64,000 nt of DNA from Marinimicrobium koreense. Its GTDB lineage: Bacteria > Pseudomonadota > Gammaproteobacteria > Pseudomonadales > Cellvibrionaceae. The translations under genes were made by a program, and so were the position numbers. Below are positions 37,401 to 45,735 of the stretch, piece after piece (the stretch's first letter is position 1; each line of letters begins with the position of its first letter). The stretch covers positions 186,001 to 250,000 of the forward strand of contig NZ_RJUK01000001.1 of assembly GCF_003762925.1 (NCBI RefSeq), in the 5' to 3' direction. Under the pieces are notes generated by a model. It had not been told where the DNA came from and ran no database searches. It worked only from the letters and a program-made list of their open reading frames with translations.

Positions 37401-38405
37401 CGGGTCAACATTCAGGTGCTGGACGAGCGCGGGCGCTGCATCGCCCGGGGTCGGGATCTGGCGGTGCTGCGCGAGCGCTATCGGGAGCAGGCCCAGGAGA
37501 AGATTCAATCGGCGGCGGTGGGAATCGAGCGCGACCAACTGACCCAATGGGATTGGGACACACTGCCGGAAGAGATGCAGCTCAAGCGCGGCGGCATCCA
37601 GCTACGCGCTTACCCGGCGCTGGTGGACAAACGCGATTCGGTGGCCATCGTGGTGCTGGATGAAGCGGCGGATGCCGCCTATCAGACCCAGCGAGGTCTG
37701 GCGCGGTTGATTCTGTTGGAGCTTTCCCAGACCCGAAAGTACCTGCACAAAGAGTTGCTTAAAAAAGAGGAGCTGGCTCTGTCGGTGGCGGAGATGGGCA
37801 AGCGCGATGCGGTCGTCGATGACCTGCTTCTGGCGGCCGTGGCGAACTGGTTACCACTGAACGAATTGCCCCGAACGGCACCGGCCTATGAGCGTTGCAA
37901 GCAGGCGGTGCGCGAAGGGTTGGTGATACAGGCGCAAGGTTTGGCGGACGTGCTCTCCACCAGTCTGCACTCGCTGGTAAAGATCAAAAAGCAGCTTAAG
38001 CAGCACCGCACTCAGTTGCCACTGGCGTTTACCTTGTCGGACATCCGCACCCAACTGGCCCACCTGTTTTACCCCGGTATGCTGTATCGCACTCCGGAGG
38101 ACTGGCTTCGCCAGTACCCACGGTATATGCAGGCGCTGGAAATTCGGCTGGAAAAGGCGCCTCTGGACCCGAACAAGGATCGCCGCCTGGTGGATGAGCT
38201 GGCACCCTTCTGGGAGCGTCTGGAGCCTTTCTGGACCGATCGCGACGGTCAGGCCCTAGCGTTGAACGAGGCGCTTCAGGGGTACCGGTGGAGCCTGGAG
38301 GAATTCCGGGTGTCGCTCTTTGCCCAGACGCTGAAAACCCGCATGCCGGTCTCTGCCAAGCGCCTGGAAAAGCAGTGGCAGGAACTGGAAGCGGAGCGCA
38401 CCTGA
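34464..38405 (+). CDS. hrpA: ATP-dependent RNA helicase HrpA
   Basis: A 1313-residue DEAH-box helicase, the normal length for HrpA. Motifs are GETGSGKTTQLPK (Walker A, about residue 105), DEAHERS (about 207), SATID, and QRKGRCGRV in the second RecA-like domain. Helicase-associated and OB domains (about 500-800) follow, then the HrpA-specific C-terminal domain. HrpA unwinds RNA and has been linked to rescue of stalled, collided ribosomes and to fimbrial mRNA processing. It is monocistronic, with the composite repeat F/G upstream. Confidence 0.97.
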   Translation: MSESETPTLDQFPQRLDLSRVLSRDRFPLSKGWQAIQERLKAGQPVDKDQSKWLEHWQRSQQRFEQREQHRPQTIVYPDLPISDKRDEIAELIRDNQVVVLAGETGSGKTTQLPKICLELGRGVSGMIGHTQPRRVAAHTVAQRIAEELQSPLGELVGYQVRFSDQTSEQSLVKVMTDGILLAEIQNDRFLSRYDTLIIDEAHERSLNIDFLLGFLKQLLPKRPDLKVIITSATIDLERFSQHFDDAPIIEVSGRTYPVDVWYRPPLDSDSEGDDSYQPILDAIHEIETHERSVGKGARGGDILVFLSGEREIREAARSIRQAGFQHLEVLPFYARLSMAEQQKVFAPHKGRRVVLATNVAETSITVPGIRYVIDPGFARLSRYSYRTKVQRLPVEPVSQASANQRKGRCGRVAEGICIRLYSEEDFLARPAFTDAEILRTNLAAVILQMLQLRMGDIHRFPFIDPPDRRLINDGFKLLEELQAVNGKGRLTPTGKQLTRLPLDPRLSRMLMAASELGCVRELLIITSALSVQDPRERPADKQQAADQSHRRFWHEQSDFLGFVNLWDYFEQLRQDLSQNQMRKQCKKEFLNYLRWREWRDIHHQLKVSLRELKLKENSEPADYEVVHRALLTGLLGNLGFNVEDREYLGARNRKFMIFPGSSQFKKTPKWLVAAELLETSRLYAHTVGKIDPQWALSAAKHLVKRHYFEPHYDPKSGRVKAYEKVSLYGLVLVEKQRVDFTDIEPATCREVFIRSALVEGRYAKKSERGGPAKFFAHNQRLVAELDELEAKSRRRDILADDEALYQFYDERIPDSVVSRASFDQWRKAIEQDQPRLLFIEREQLMQRDAGEVTEAQFPDALTWRGVSFPLKYQFEPGHEDDGVNLQVPVSLLHQVPEKRLEWLVPGLLRDKCISLIKGLPKQWRKHFVPVPDVVDRALAGMQPDNTSLTDALAHQLKRQTLVEVPPEAWDDTRIDDFYRVNIQVLDERGRCIARGRDLAVLRERYREQAQEKIQSAAVGIERDQLTQWDWDTLPEEMQLKRGGIQLRAYPALVDKRDSVAIVVLDEAADAAYQTQRGLARLILLELSQTRKYLHKELLKKEELALSVAEMGKRDAVVDDLLLAAVANWLPLNELPRTAPAYERCKQAVREGLVIQAQGLADVLSTSLHSLVKIKKQLKQHRTQLPLAFTLSDIRTQLAHLFYPGMLYRTPEDWLRQYPRYMQALEIRLEKAPLDPNKDRRLVDELAPFWERLEPFWTDRDGQALALNEALQGYRWSLEEFRVSLFAQTLKTRMPVSAKRLEKQWQELEAERT

Positions 38406-38468
38406 TCCGGAGTGGAAAGGGCGCTCTCGACGCTGGCCGGGTCAGAGCTGGCCGGGTGAGAGGGTGAC

Positions 38469-38918
38469 TCAGGGATTGCGGCGTCGTCCCGGCTGGGTGT
38501 TGGTGGACAACCAGTATTCGCTGACCTGCTGCAGCAGGTCGGCAAAACTTTCAAAATCAACGGGTTTGCACAGGTAGCTGTTGACACCCAACTGGTACCC
38601 TTGAAGGATATCTGATTGCTCGTCGGATGTGGTCAATATGACGACCGGTGTGTAGCGGTACTCCGGGGTAGAGCGGATCTGTCGAAGCACTTCAAAGCCG
38701 CTCACCCGGGGCAGGTCCAGGTCCAGAATCACCAGGCTGGGGGCCCGCTCGGTGGCGCGATCCGCATGCCGGCCCGTGGCGAAAAGAAACTCCAGGGCTT
38801 CTTCCCCGTTCCGGACCAGCTGGATGTCGTAGTGATGACCAATCTGGCCAAACCCGAACAGCGCGAGCTCGGCCTCGTCCGGGTCATCTTCAACTAATAG
38901 TATGGTGTCCCTGTTCAC
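38469..38918 (-). CDS. Single-domain response regulator (Rcp1-like), GTG start
   Basis: A 149-residue receiver domain without output domain. It has DD near residue 11, the phospho-acceptor Asp66 in VILDLDLPR, the conserved T in LTTSD and Lys in LCKPVDF. The start is a GTG at 38918 giving MNRDTILLVEDDPDEAEL; the apparent longer frame upstream is a shadow of the kinase gene. It overlaps the end of the histidine kinase gene by 29 bases, so the two are translationally linked and form a phospho-relay pair. Rcp1-type regulators typically pair with phytochrome-like kinases. Confidence 0.85.
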   Translation of the reverse strand: MNRDTILLVEDDPDEAELALFGFGQIGHHYDIQLVRNGEEALEFLFATGRHADRATERAPSLVILDLDLPRVSGFEVLRQIRSTPEYRYTPVVILTTSDEQSDILQGYQLGVNSYLCKPVDFESFADLLQQVSEYWLSTNTQPGRRRNP

Positions 38919-40452
38919 GGTCAGTGTTCCTTTCCCACAACGTGAAATAAAAGGTGGCTCCTTCACCCGGGCGGGACTCCGCCCAGATTCGTCCACCGTG
39001 TCGGGTGATGATACGCTGAACCGTGGCCAGTCCGATACCCACTCCCTCAAATTCTTCCGCCTTGTGGAGGCGACTGAAGGGCGCGAACAGCCGGTCGGCG
39101 TACTGCATGTCGAAACCATCGCCCCGGTCACTGACATAGTAAATGCGCTCGCCATCCTCCTCTCGAAAACCAAACGCGACGTGAGTCTCCGGGAGGTGAC
39201 CGGAATATTTCCAAGCGTTGTCAATAAGATTACTTAGTAGCATATCGAACAGGTGGCTATCAACCGGGGCGCGTACGTCATCCTGAATTTGCGGGTGTAC
39301 CTCACGTTCTGGCTCGCGTTCCTGGTACTGGTTGATCAGGTGATGCACCTTGGCAGATAAGTCAACAATCTCTACATTCAGCTCGCCCTGAGTCGCCCGG
39401 GACAGACGCAGGAAGCTGTCGATCATCTCGGACATTTCCCGGGTGCCCGCGGCAATCCGATCGAGGTAGTGTCGCCCCTGATCGTCCACCTGCTCTTGGT
39501 AGCGGTCATTGAGGATACGCCGAAAGCCCTCAATGCGTCGCAGTGGCGCTCTCAGGTCGTGGGAGACCGAGTAGCAGAAGCTGGCCAGCTCCGCATTGGC
39601 CGCTTCCAGCTCGGCGGTACGCTGGCGTACGCGTTGTTCCAGCACCGAGTTCAGGCGCTTGACTTCTTCTTCGGCCTGACGGCGAGCGACGATATCTTTG
39701 GCCAGAGCATTGTTGACTTCATGCATATGATCATAGGCCTGGCGCAGGTTTTTACTCAGCGTGTTGAAGGCGGTAACCACCTGGTCGAGCTCATCGGGTT
39801 CCGGTGGCGGGTGCCGGTTCAGCGCAAGAGGCGGCTGTTGTTGGCTGATCTCAAACCGACGGACTCGATCGGAAATGTGCACCAGATGCGAGGTGATCAG
39901 TCGGGCCACGATATAAAGAATGAACATCGACACCAGAAAGGTTTTCACGCCCTGGCTCAACAGAATGACCACGGCTTTCTGCTGCAGGCGGGCGTACACT
40001 TCACTCAGGGAGGCTTCTACCGTCAGCGTTCCGATCTGGCGGGGGCCGGAGGCCAGGATGTGGATCACCGGGTAGTGCCGGGTAATGACGTTTCTACTGT
40101 TCCCTTCGCCGCGGCTCAACGCCAGAGGATCAGCGACGTTGTCCGAGCTTTCCCGCACGGACACCGACTGGATATCCGGTAACTGATGGATTCCCTCAAG
40201 CTGCAGACGCAGCTGTTGGACGTCCAAGTTCCAGAGGCTGGCGCTGATGCTGCCGAGGTAGCTGCCCTCGATATCATCCAACCGGTTCTTGATAGTGCCC
40301 ACGTCGCGGTGATAGTCGGTGTAGAGTTGTATCAGAGTGGCGACCAGAGTGATCAGTGAGCTGAACAGAATGATCTGTACCAACAGACGCTGCCCGATGC
40401 CCGAACGCTTCAGGTCTCGCAGGCTGGTAAGGCCGGGAATCCGTAAAACCAT
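38890..40452 (-). CDS. Sensor histidine kinase
   Basis: A 520-residue inner-membrane kinase. It has a first membrane helix (about residues 24-44), a periplasmic sensor region (about 45-160), a second helix (about 163-187), a HAMP-like linker and a coiled coil. The HisKA domain has its phosphorylated histidine in CYSVSHDLRAPLRRIEGF (about residue 297), and the HATPase domain carries LIDNAWKYSG and GVGIGLATVQRIITRHGG. The kinase core is of the bacteriophytochrome-like type, but there is no chromophore domain. It lies between the solute-binding protein gene (14-bp gap) and the response regulator, so the ligand is probably presented by that binding protein. Confidence 0.9.
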   Translation of the reverse strand: MVLRIPGLTSLRDLKRSGIGQRLLVQIILFSSLITLVATLIQLYTDYHRDVGTIKNRLDDIEGSYLGSISASLWNLDVQQLRLQLEGIHQLPDIQSVSVRESSDNVADPLALSRGEGNSRNVITRHYPVIHILASGPRQIGTLTVEASLSEVYARLQQKAVVILLSQGVKTFLVSMFILYIVARLITSHLVHISDRVRRFEISQQQPPLALNRHPPPEPDELDQVVTAFNTLSKNLRQAYDHMHEVNNALAKDIVARRQAEEEVKRLNSVLEQRVRQRTAELEAANAELASFCYSVSHDLRAPLRRIEGFRRILNDRYQEQVDDQGRHYLDRIAAGTREMSEMIDSFLRLSRATQGELNVEIVDLSAKVHHLINQYQEREPEREVHPQIQDDVRAPVDSHLFDMLLSNLIDNAWKYSGHLPETHVAFGFREEDGERIYYVSDRGDGFDMQYADRLFAPFSRLHKAEEFEGVGIGLATVQRIITRHGGRIWAESRPGEGATFYFTLWERNTDREQGHHTIS

Positions 40453-40466
40453 GGAGTGATAATCCG

Positions 40467-41255
40467 TTAAAAGTGATATAGATCGGTGATTTCTTCCAGA
40501 CGGCCGGACTGCTTCAGAGTTTCAATGGCTGCATTCAGGGACGGCATCAACGCCAGTTGGGTGGATTGTCGTGAGCATTGGAACATCAGCGGAATGTCGG
40601 TCAGCTTCAGAGCCGGCGCCAGCATGTCCTCCAGGCCATTCTCGTTGGCCAGGAATTTGAGCGTGGGGATGGCGCCGGCGACGCCAGCGACCCGCTGACG
40701 GTCCAGCTTGCGCAGCGCGATCAGATAGTCGGTGTCGTACACCTTATTGATGGCCTCGTCCTGATCGAACTCGGGCGATATGGCGGAGCCACGCAGAAGT
40801 GAAATGGTAGTGCCCTGTAGATCGGCATAGTCATCAATGGGATTGTCTTTGTGAGACAGGATGCCCACGTCATGATCCGCCACCAGCTCGCCATGAATCA
40901 CAATGGATTCGTCGCGAGGAACCAGGATGGTGCAGTCATGAGTCCCGGCCTCCAGCTCTCGATCGACGCGCGCGAAAGGCGTCAGCGTGGTCTCGATGGT
41001 CAATCCGGTCAGCTCTGACAGGGCGTCCACAATCGCTACGAAGGCCCCTTCCGGTTGGCCGGTTTCGGGGTTGATGGATGCCCAGGGGGCGACGTCAATG
41101 GTAATAAATTTCAGTGGGGGCTCGGTTGGTTCGTCCGATACGCTTTGGTCCGCAACCGATGGCAGTGCGATGAACAGCGCGAATCCGCTTAGAAGACAGG
41201 TAAAATGACGAAGGATTGTACGGAACAATGGCGTTTTTTTCACCGAAAACCTCAT
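40467..41255 (-). CDS. Periplasmic solute-binding protein (SBP family 3)
   Basis: A 262-residue secreted protein. The signal peptide is MRFSVKKTPLFRTILRHF then a hydrophobic core ending PSVA-DQ. The mature part resembles amino-acid-type binding proteins (FITIDVAPWASINPETGQPEGAFVAIVDALSELTGL, with FARVDRELEAGTHDCTILVP). I chose the ATG at 41255; a start 81 bases further upstream would place 27 polar residues before the signal. No transporter genes are nearby; instead the next gene is a histidine kinase, suggesting a sensory role. Ligand unknown. Confidence 0.82.
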   Translation of the reverse strand: MRFSVKKTPLFRTILRHFTCLLSGFALFIALPSVADQSVSDEPTEPPLKFITIDVAPWASINPETGQPEGAFVAIVDALSELTGLTIETTLTPFARVDRELEAGTHDCTILVPRDESIVIHGELVADHDVGILSHKDNPIDDYADLQGTTISLLRGSAISPEFDQDEAINKVYDTDYLIALRKLDRQRVAGVAGAIPTLKFLANENGLEDMLAPALKLTDIPLMFQCSRQSTQLALMPSLNAAIETLKQSGRLEEITDLYHF

Positions 41256-41632
41256 TTGCACGTTGTTTGTGGGCGGGTTTGTCTGAAAGTTGTCACTTCT
41301 TTCGGGTTTGAGTGCCGGCAACTCAGGGAACGTCATATTTTTGACTAATTATTGATCATTTTGGTGATTTTGTGGCCAAGCTTTTGGCCCAACCCGTCTG
41401 AATCCTAGCACAGCCGTTCAGGCTAAGCGGTGGTTTTGCTGACCAGCGACTGAAACGAACTCAAAAACCTTTGATTAAACAACCGGTTATCTTCATCTTC
41501 CTGATTTGTCAAAAATATCGACTTCAAAAAATAGCGCAAAGCGTACAGAAAGGGTCGCATTTTTGCACTGAGCTATTTGATGCCACACCGACCGGGTGGG
41601 CACGTTTCATTTAAATAGCTGAGGTGAAAATT
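41256..41632. promoter_or_regulatory. AT-rich divergent control region
   Basis: 377 bases between the divergent binding-protein and AfsA-like genes. Much of it is clearly more AT-rich than the surrounding sequence (for example 41335-41375 and 41461-41535), which fits promoters for both directions. I see no repeat, RNA gene or recognised operator. The AfsA-like gene has a good ribosome site (GAGGTG) at the end. Confidence 0.4.
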
Positions 41633-42451
41633 ATGAAACAGCGTATCGTACTTGTCGTTGGTGACAAGTTTTCAGCCTATGTACAGGGCAAAGATGCCAT
41701 AACCTACTCCAATCTGCGTGGCCTGTTGAGTCTGTCCATTCCATTGGTACCCGGCCAGGGGCGAACCGTATTGGTTCCCGGTCAGGGCCTGAGTGATGAG
41801 AATGTAAGGCAGCTACTGGAACAGGCCGCTCAGTCGCCTAACCTGAGTCAGTTTGATTTTACGCTGTGGCACAGTCTACCGCCCCGTGCTCCGGCGACTC
41901 TTACCCACAAGCATCGTCCGGAAAATACCCTGATTTCCGTTCCGGTCCGGCAGACCGCAGACTGCTTTACCATGCATTTGCTGATTGATGAGCAGTGCGA
42001 ACTGATGCAAGACCACCAGAGCGGTCAGCACGTCCAGGGTATGATTCTGATCGAGGCCGCCCGTCAGGGAATGTTGGCCGTGGTTGAGCAGTACTTTCTT
42101 CCGGATAACGAGGTGGATTACGCCTTCGTCCTGAACGACATGTCCGTCAAGTACAACAACTTTGCCTTTCCAGTGTCGGCCACCATTGAGTGTCGAATTC
42201 TGGAGCAGAGCACGGATAACCCAAGGAAACTGAGCTTTGTGACCGAGGCGGTGGTGCAGCAGTGCGGGATGGACGTCTCTTCACTGACCTTTACGTTTGC
42301 CGCCATGGACAAGGCCCGGATCGGCAAACGCGAAGCGACCATGGCGGCCAAGGCGCAACAGGCACATCTGGCGTTTGTGGACGGTCAGCTTCAGGCACAG
42401 AGTGCAGCGGCTGCCTATGCCGACATGTTGCAGCGCGTCGACAACTTCTGA
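41633..42451 (+). CDS. AfsA-like hotdog domain protein
   Basis: A 272-residue soluble protein with the marks of the A-factor synthase (AfsA/ScbA) family. These are THKHRPENTLIS (residues 91-102), corresponding to the family VHKxxxxEVLLTD block, and HVQGMILIEAARQ (residues 133-145), corresponding to the DHxPGMVLLEAARQ helix. The hotdog continues in AFVLNDMSVKYNNFAFPV. In Streptomyces AfsA condenses dihydroxyacetone phosphate with a beta-keto-acyl chain to start gamma-butyrolactone signals. Here the N-terminal hotdog is diverged. A HAD phosphatase gene starts 19 bases after the stop, which would suit the later dephosphorylation step. Activity is inferred from family membership only. Confidence 0.78.
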   Translation: MKQRIVLVVGDKFSAYVQGKDAITYSNLRGLLSLSIPLVPGQGRTVLVPGQGLSDENVRQLLEQAAQSPNLSQFDFTLWHSLPPRAPATLTHKHRPENTLISVPVRQTADCFTMHLLIDEQCELMQDHQSGQHVQGMILIEAARQGMLAVVEQYFLPDNEVDYAFVLNDMSVKYNNFAFPVSATIECRILEQSTDNPRKLSFVTEAVVQQCGMDVSSLTFTFAAMDKARIGKREATMAAKAQQAHLAFVDGQLQAQSAAAAYADMLQRVDNF

Positions 42452-42470
42452 GTCGCAGGGAGGTGTTTCC

Positions 42471-43151
42471 ATGACGGCATTACAGACAATGACACAAGAG
42501 TATGTGTTTTTTGATGTTGACGACACGCTGATCTCGATCAAAAGCATGCTCAGCTTTCAGGTCTTCTGGTATCAGCGAACCGGTGACGATGAAGGGCGGC
42601 GGGCTTATGAGCAGGACCTGCATCAGCACTTGCACCCCGGAGCCTCCTGGGAGTTTCTGAACCGCTTGTATTACCGCCATTTCAAGGGCCGGTGTCCGCT
42701 CGAGGTTCGTGCCATGGGGAGGGCCTGGTTTGATGAACTGCGCCACGGCCAGGTGCCGTTTTATCACCCCCGTCCATTGGACGAACTGCGAGCCCATCAA
42801 AGGGCTGGGCGAGAAGTGGTGTTCGTGTCCGGTTCTTTCCCGGCACTGCTAGAGCCGATTGCGCAGGAGTTACAGGTGCAGCATCTGTTGTCTACTCGCC
42901 TGGAGGTCCATCAGGGACGCTATACCGGTGAGATTCTTCCGCCCCAGACCATAGGCTCCGGTAAGGTGGAGGCGCTGACACAGTTCCTGGAAGCTCAGGG
43001 CGCTGTGCCTGAACACTGTTTTGCCTATGGCGATGATGTGTCGGACTTCCCGATGCTCAGTGCCGTCGGTCAACCGACGGTGGTCAGTGGTGGACGGGAG
43101 TTGGAGGCAAAAGCGAGAGCGATGGGTTGGCGGGTGATTGCCCCTGCCTGA
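42471..43151 (+). CDS. HAD-IB family phosphatase
   Basis: A 226-residue haloacid-dehalogenase hydrolase of the SerB-like IB group. Motif I is FFDVDDTLIS (nucleophile Asp near residue 15), motif II VFVSGSFP, the motif III lysine is in GSGKVEAL, and motif IV is YGDDVSDFPML. It hydrolyses a small phosphate ester in the cytoplasm. GGGAGG precedes the ATG at 42471. The gene immediately follows the AfsA-like gene and is closed by a terminator, so the two form a compact operon; dephosphorylation of the AfsA product is a reasonable but untested role. Confidence 0.85.
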   Translation: MTALQTMTQEYVFFDVDDTLISIKSMLSFQVFWYQRTGDDEGRRAYEQDLHQHLHPGASWEFLNRLYYRHFKGRCPLEVRAMGRAWFDELRHGQVPFYHPRPLDELRAHQRAGREVVFVSGSFPALLEPIAQELQVQHLLSTRLEVHQGRYTGEILPPQTIGSGKVEALTQFLEAQGAVPEHCFAYGDDVSDFPMLSAVGQPTVVSGGRELEAKARAMGWRVIAPA

Positions 43152-43198
43152 GGCGCTGGTTGAAATAACAATTCAGCATTCTCTTGAGAGTGAACCTT

Positions 43199-43233
43199 TG
43201 ACTCCCGCAGCAACCCCTGCGGGAGTTCTTTTA
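43199..43233 (+). terminator. Rho-independent terminator after AfsA/HAD operon
   Basis: ACTCCCGCAG (43201-43210), a 6-base loop and CTGCGGGAGT, followed by TCTTTTAT. It overlaps the last codons of the convergent GGDEF-EAL gene. Confidence 0.85.
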
Positions 43234-45336
43234 TCCATCGGGCTGATTCTCCGAAAATGACGGCAGTTCCCGTACCGCTTTTTCGAGCAGTGGCCGAAGC
43301 TGCTCCAACGGCAGAGGATGACTGAACAGATAGCCCTGCCCCTGATCGCAGCCATGAGCCTTCAGAAACTGGCGTTCAAGGTCCGATTCAATTCCCTCCG
43401 CTACAATTTCCATACCCAGGCCGTGTCCCATGGTGATGATGGTGTCGATCAGCCGCGCCGTGTGGGTATTGATTCCAATGTTGCAGACAAAGCTGCGATC
43501 AATTTTCAGTGTGTGGAACGGGTAATTCTGAAGGTAGCCCAAGGAAGAGTACCCGGTTCCAAAGTCGTCAATCGACAGTCGCACGCCCATCTCACACAGG
43601 CGCTGGATGTTTTCCTGCGTAGAGTCGGAATTATCCACCAGCATTCGCTCGGTGATTTCCAGTTCAAGCTGTGAGGGAGTGACACCGTTGGCGGTCAGTT
43701 GCTCGGCAACGTATTGATGGAACCCTGGCATTTGCAGCTGTTGGGATGAAATATTCAGAGCCAGCCGCATGGCGTCATTGCTGCCTGAAAGCCAGGGGGC
43801 CATGGTCCGTAAGGCGCTGCGTAGAACCCAGTTGTCAATCGCATGGATCATTCCGATCTCTTCCGCCAGTGGAATAAACCGGTAAGGTCCCCAGAGGCTG
43901 CCGTCGGGTTGGCGCCAGCGAACCAATGCTTCCACGCCGGTAATGAAGTTCCGCTCGAGCGAGTAAATGGGTTGGTAATGAAGGGTCAGCTCTTCATTGT
44001 CCAGAACGCGACGTAGCCGCCCCTCCAGCTCCAATCGATCAATCAATTGTTGATTGATCTCTTCGGTGAAGAAGTGGTATTGGTTACGGCCGAGGTCCTT
44101 GGCTCTGTACATTGCCAGGTCGGCGTTGCGCAGAACCAAGTGGGGGTTTTTCCCATCTTCTGGGTACAGGGCAATACCGATACTGGCGGTGACCCGGTAT
44201 TGTTTGCCAATAATGGTGAACGGCCGCTCGAACTGCTGGACAATCTGCTCAGCCACTTGCTGGGGTTCTCGGGCGGCCACGACCCTCGGCATGATGACCA
44301 CGAACTCGTCACCGCCCATCCGGACCAGTGTATCTCCGCCGCGGATGCAGCCGCTGAGGCGCCCTGCGGACTCTTTCAGAAGGTTGTCTCCAATGCTGTG
44401 CCCGAGACTGTCGTTCACGTTCTTAAAGTGGTCAAGGTCAATGACCAGCAGGGCACACTTGTGATCATCCCGCTGGGCTGCTTCAAGGGCCACGGTCATC
44501 CGGTCGATCATCAGCACCCGGTTGGCCAGGCCGGTCAGTTGGTCGTAGTGCGCCTGACGCAACAGTTGTTCTTCATAGCTGCGCCGAACCGTCACGTCCT
44601 CTTTGATGACGACGTAGTGGGTGATCCGGTTTTCCGTGTCAGTCAGGGGGGAGACGCTGACTTGCTCCCACAGCAGTTGCCCGTCCCGGCGGGCGCTGCA
44701 GAACTCGCCACTCCATTCCCGGCCACCGCTGACGGTTGACCACAGCTCGGATAAAGCCTGGGCGCTGTCCTGGTCGACCATGGAGAAACCCAGTTCGCGT
44801 CCGGTGGCTTCCTCGGCGGAATAGCCGGTCAGTTCCTCGAACCGGGGGTTCACATACTCGATGTTGCCGCTGGGGTCAGTGATGACGACGGAAACCGGGC
44901 TTTGTTCAACCGCCCGCGACAGCACTCTGACCCGATCTTCGGCCTTGCGCCGTTTGACGCGAATTTCCGCTTCCCGAAGTTCCCGCTCGACAGCGGGCAG
45001 CAGGCGTGCGAGCGCATGTTTGTCCATGAAGTCGTGGGCACCCTGCTTGAGCAGGTTGACGGTGTCTTCGGCTTGCACGGCGCCTGACATGATGATGAAA
45101 GGGATGTCCTGGCCGCTTCGCTTCAGAGCGGCCAGCGCATCCTCGGCGCTGAAGCGCGGCAGGCGATAGTCGCAGATGATCAGGTCCCAGGGTTGCTCCA
45201 GCGCCGCTTCCAGGTCCGGCGCCGTTTCGACCCTATGGCCGTGAGGATCAAACCCGCCCCGAACCAGCTCGGCGGTGGTGAGCTCGGCGTCTGCTTCGGA
45301 GTCTTCAATAAACAATACTTTCAGCGATTTGGCCAT
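43231..45336 (-). CDS. REC-PAS-GGDEF-EAL c-di-GMP regulator
   Basis: A 701-residue cytoplasmic protein. It has a receiver domain (residues 5-125, with phospho-acceptor Asp in LIICDYRLPR), a PAS domain (about 135-260) and a GGDEF domain (about 265-430) with intact MGGDEF and substrate residues DLDHFKNVNDSLGH. An EAL domain follows (about 440-690) with intact EALVRW, NISSQQL, ITERML, DDFGTGYSSL and EGIE blocks. Both cyclase and phosphodiesterase sites look complete; such hybrids are often net phosphodiesterases. The gene stands alone opposite the AfsA/HAD operon. No cognate kinase is adjacent, apart from the kinase at 38.9 kb. Confidence 0.92.
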   Translation of the reverse strand: MAKSLKVLFIEDSEADAELTTAELVRGGFDPHGHRVETAPDLEAALEQPWDLIICDYRLPRFSAEDALAALKRSGQDIPFIIMSGAVQAEDTVNLLKQGAHDFMDKHALARLLPAVERELREAEIRVKRRKAEDRVRVLSRAVEQSPVSVVITDPSGNIEYVNPRFEELTGYSAEEATGRELGFSMVDQDSAQALSELWSTVSGGREWSGEFCSARRDGQLLWEQVSVSPLTDTENRITHYVVIKEDVTVRRSYEEQLLRQAHYDQLTGLANRVLMIDRMTVALEAAQRDDHKCALLVIDLDHFKNVNDSLGHSIGDNLLKESAGRLSGCIRGGDTLVRMGGDEFVVIMPRVVAAREPQQVAEQIVQQFERPFTIIGKQYRVTASIGIALYPEDGKNPHLVLRNADLAMYRAKDLGRNQYHFFTEEINQQLIDRLELEGRLRRVLDNEELTLHYQPIYSLERNFITGVEALVRWRQPDGSLWGPYRFIPLAEEIGMIHAIDNWVLRSALRTMAPWLSGSNDAMRLALNISSQQLQMPGFHQYVAEQLTANGVTPSQLELEITERMLVDNSDSTQENIQRLCEMGVRLSIDDFGTGYSSLGYLQNYPFHTLKIDRSFVCNIGINTHTARLIDTIITMGHGLGMEIVAEGIESDLERQFLKAHGCDQGQGYLFSHPLPLEQLRPLLEKAVRELPSFSENQPDG

Positions 45337-45555
45337 GAATAATCCGTAAGTGCCGACGGAAACTGGTATTTTACAGGCATCTGGGCTATTTCAAGAGGAG
45401 ACCTCAAGAGAATAGCCGCACAATCGTTGATGCGTCAGTGGTCGGAACGCCAAACGCGGCCCGACAGTAATTACTGTAGTCGGTTCGCCGGGAAAAAGCG
45501 AAGCCCGGTGGTGCCGGCCCGGTTCGGACGGGTGCGGCGCGCATTGAATTACAGG

Positions 45556-45632
45556 TTGTCATAAAAATGTCATTTTTACGACATAAAATATTCATTTAAC
45601 GGACATCAGATCGACACCAAAGTGACATATTT
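45556..45632 (+). promoter_or_regulatory. Seven-unit PhoB-type (Pho box) repeat array
   Basis: Seven consecutive 11-bp units, each a heptamer like TTGTCAT plus four mostly A/T bases. The heptamers are TTGTCAT, ATGTCAT, ACGACAT, TATTCAT, CGGACAT, TCGACAC and GTGACAT, starting at 45556 and every 11 bases to 45622. PhoB binds as tandem monomers to 11-bp direct repeats of consensus CTGTCAT plus four A/T. A -10-like TAGAAT lies at 45647-45652, 14 bases after the array. This should make the porin gene responsive to phosphate starvation. The other bases between 45337 and 45555 show nothing I can name. Confidence 0.8.
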
Positions 45633-45646
45633 GAGCCGGTTTTCGG

Positions 45647-45652
45647 TAGAAT
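45647..45652 (+). promoter_or_regulatory. -10 element of the porin promoter
   Basis: TAGAAT at a proper distance downstream of the Pho-box array, with no sigma-70 -35 of its own, as expected for a PhoB-activated promoter. It leaves a leader of about 75 bases before the porin ATG. Confidence 0.5.
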
Positions 45653-45735
45653 AGCCCGGTTTTCAAATGACGTGGTAGTGACTCTGGTTGTCTTTACAGC
45701 CTATTTAAACACCCGACTGCAAGTTAGGAGTATTC

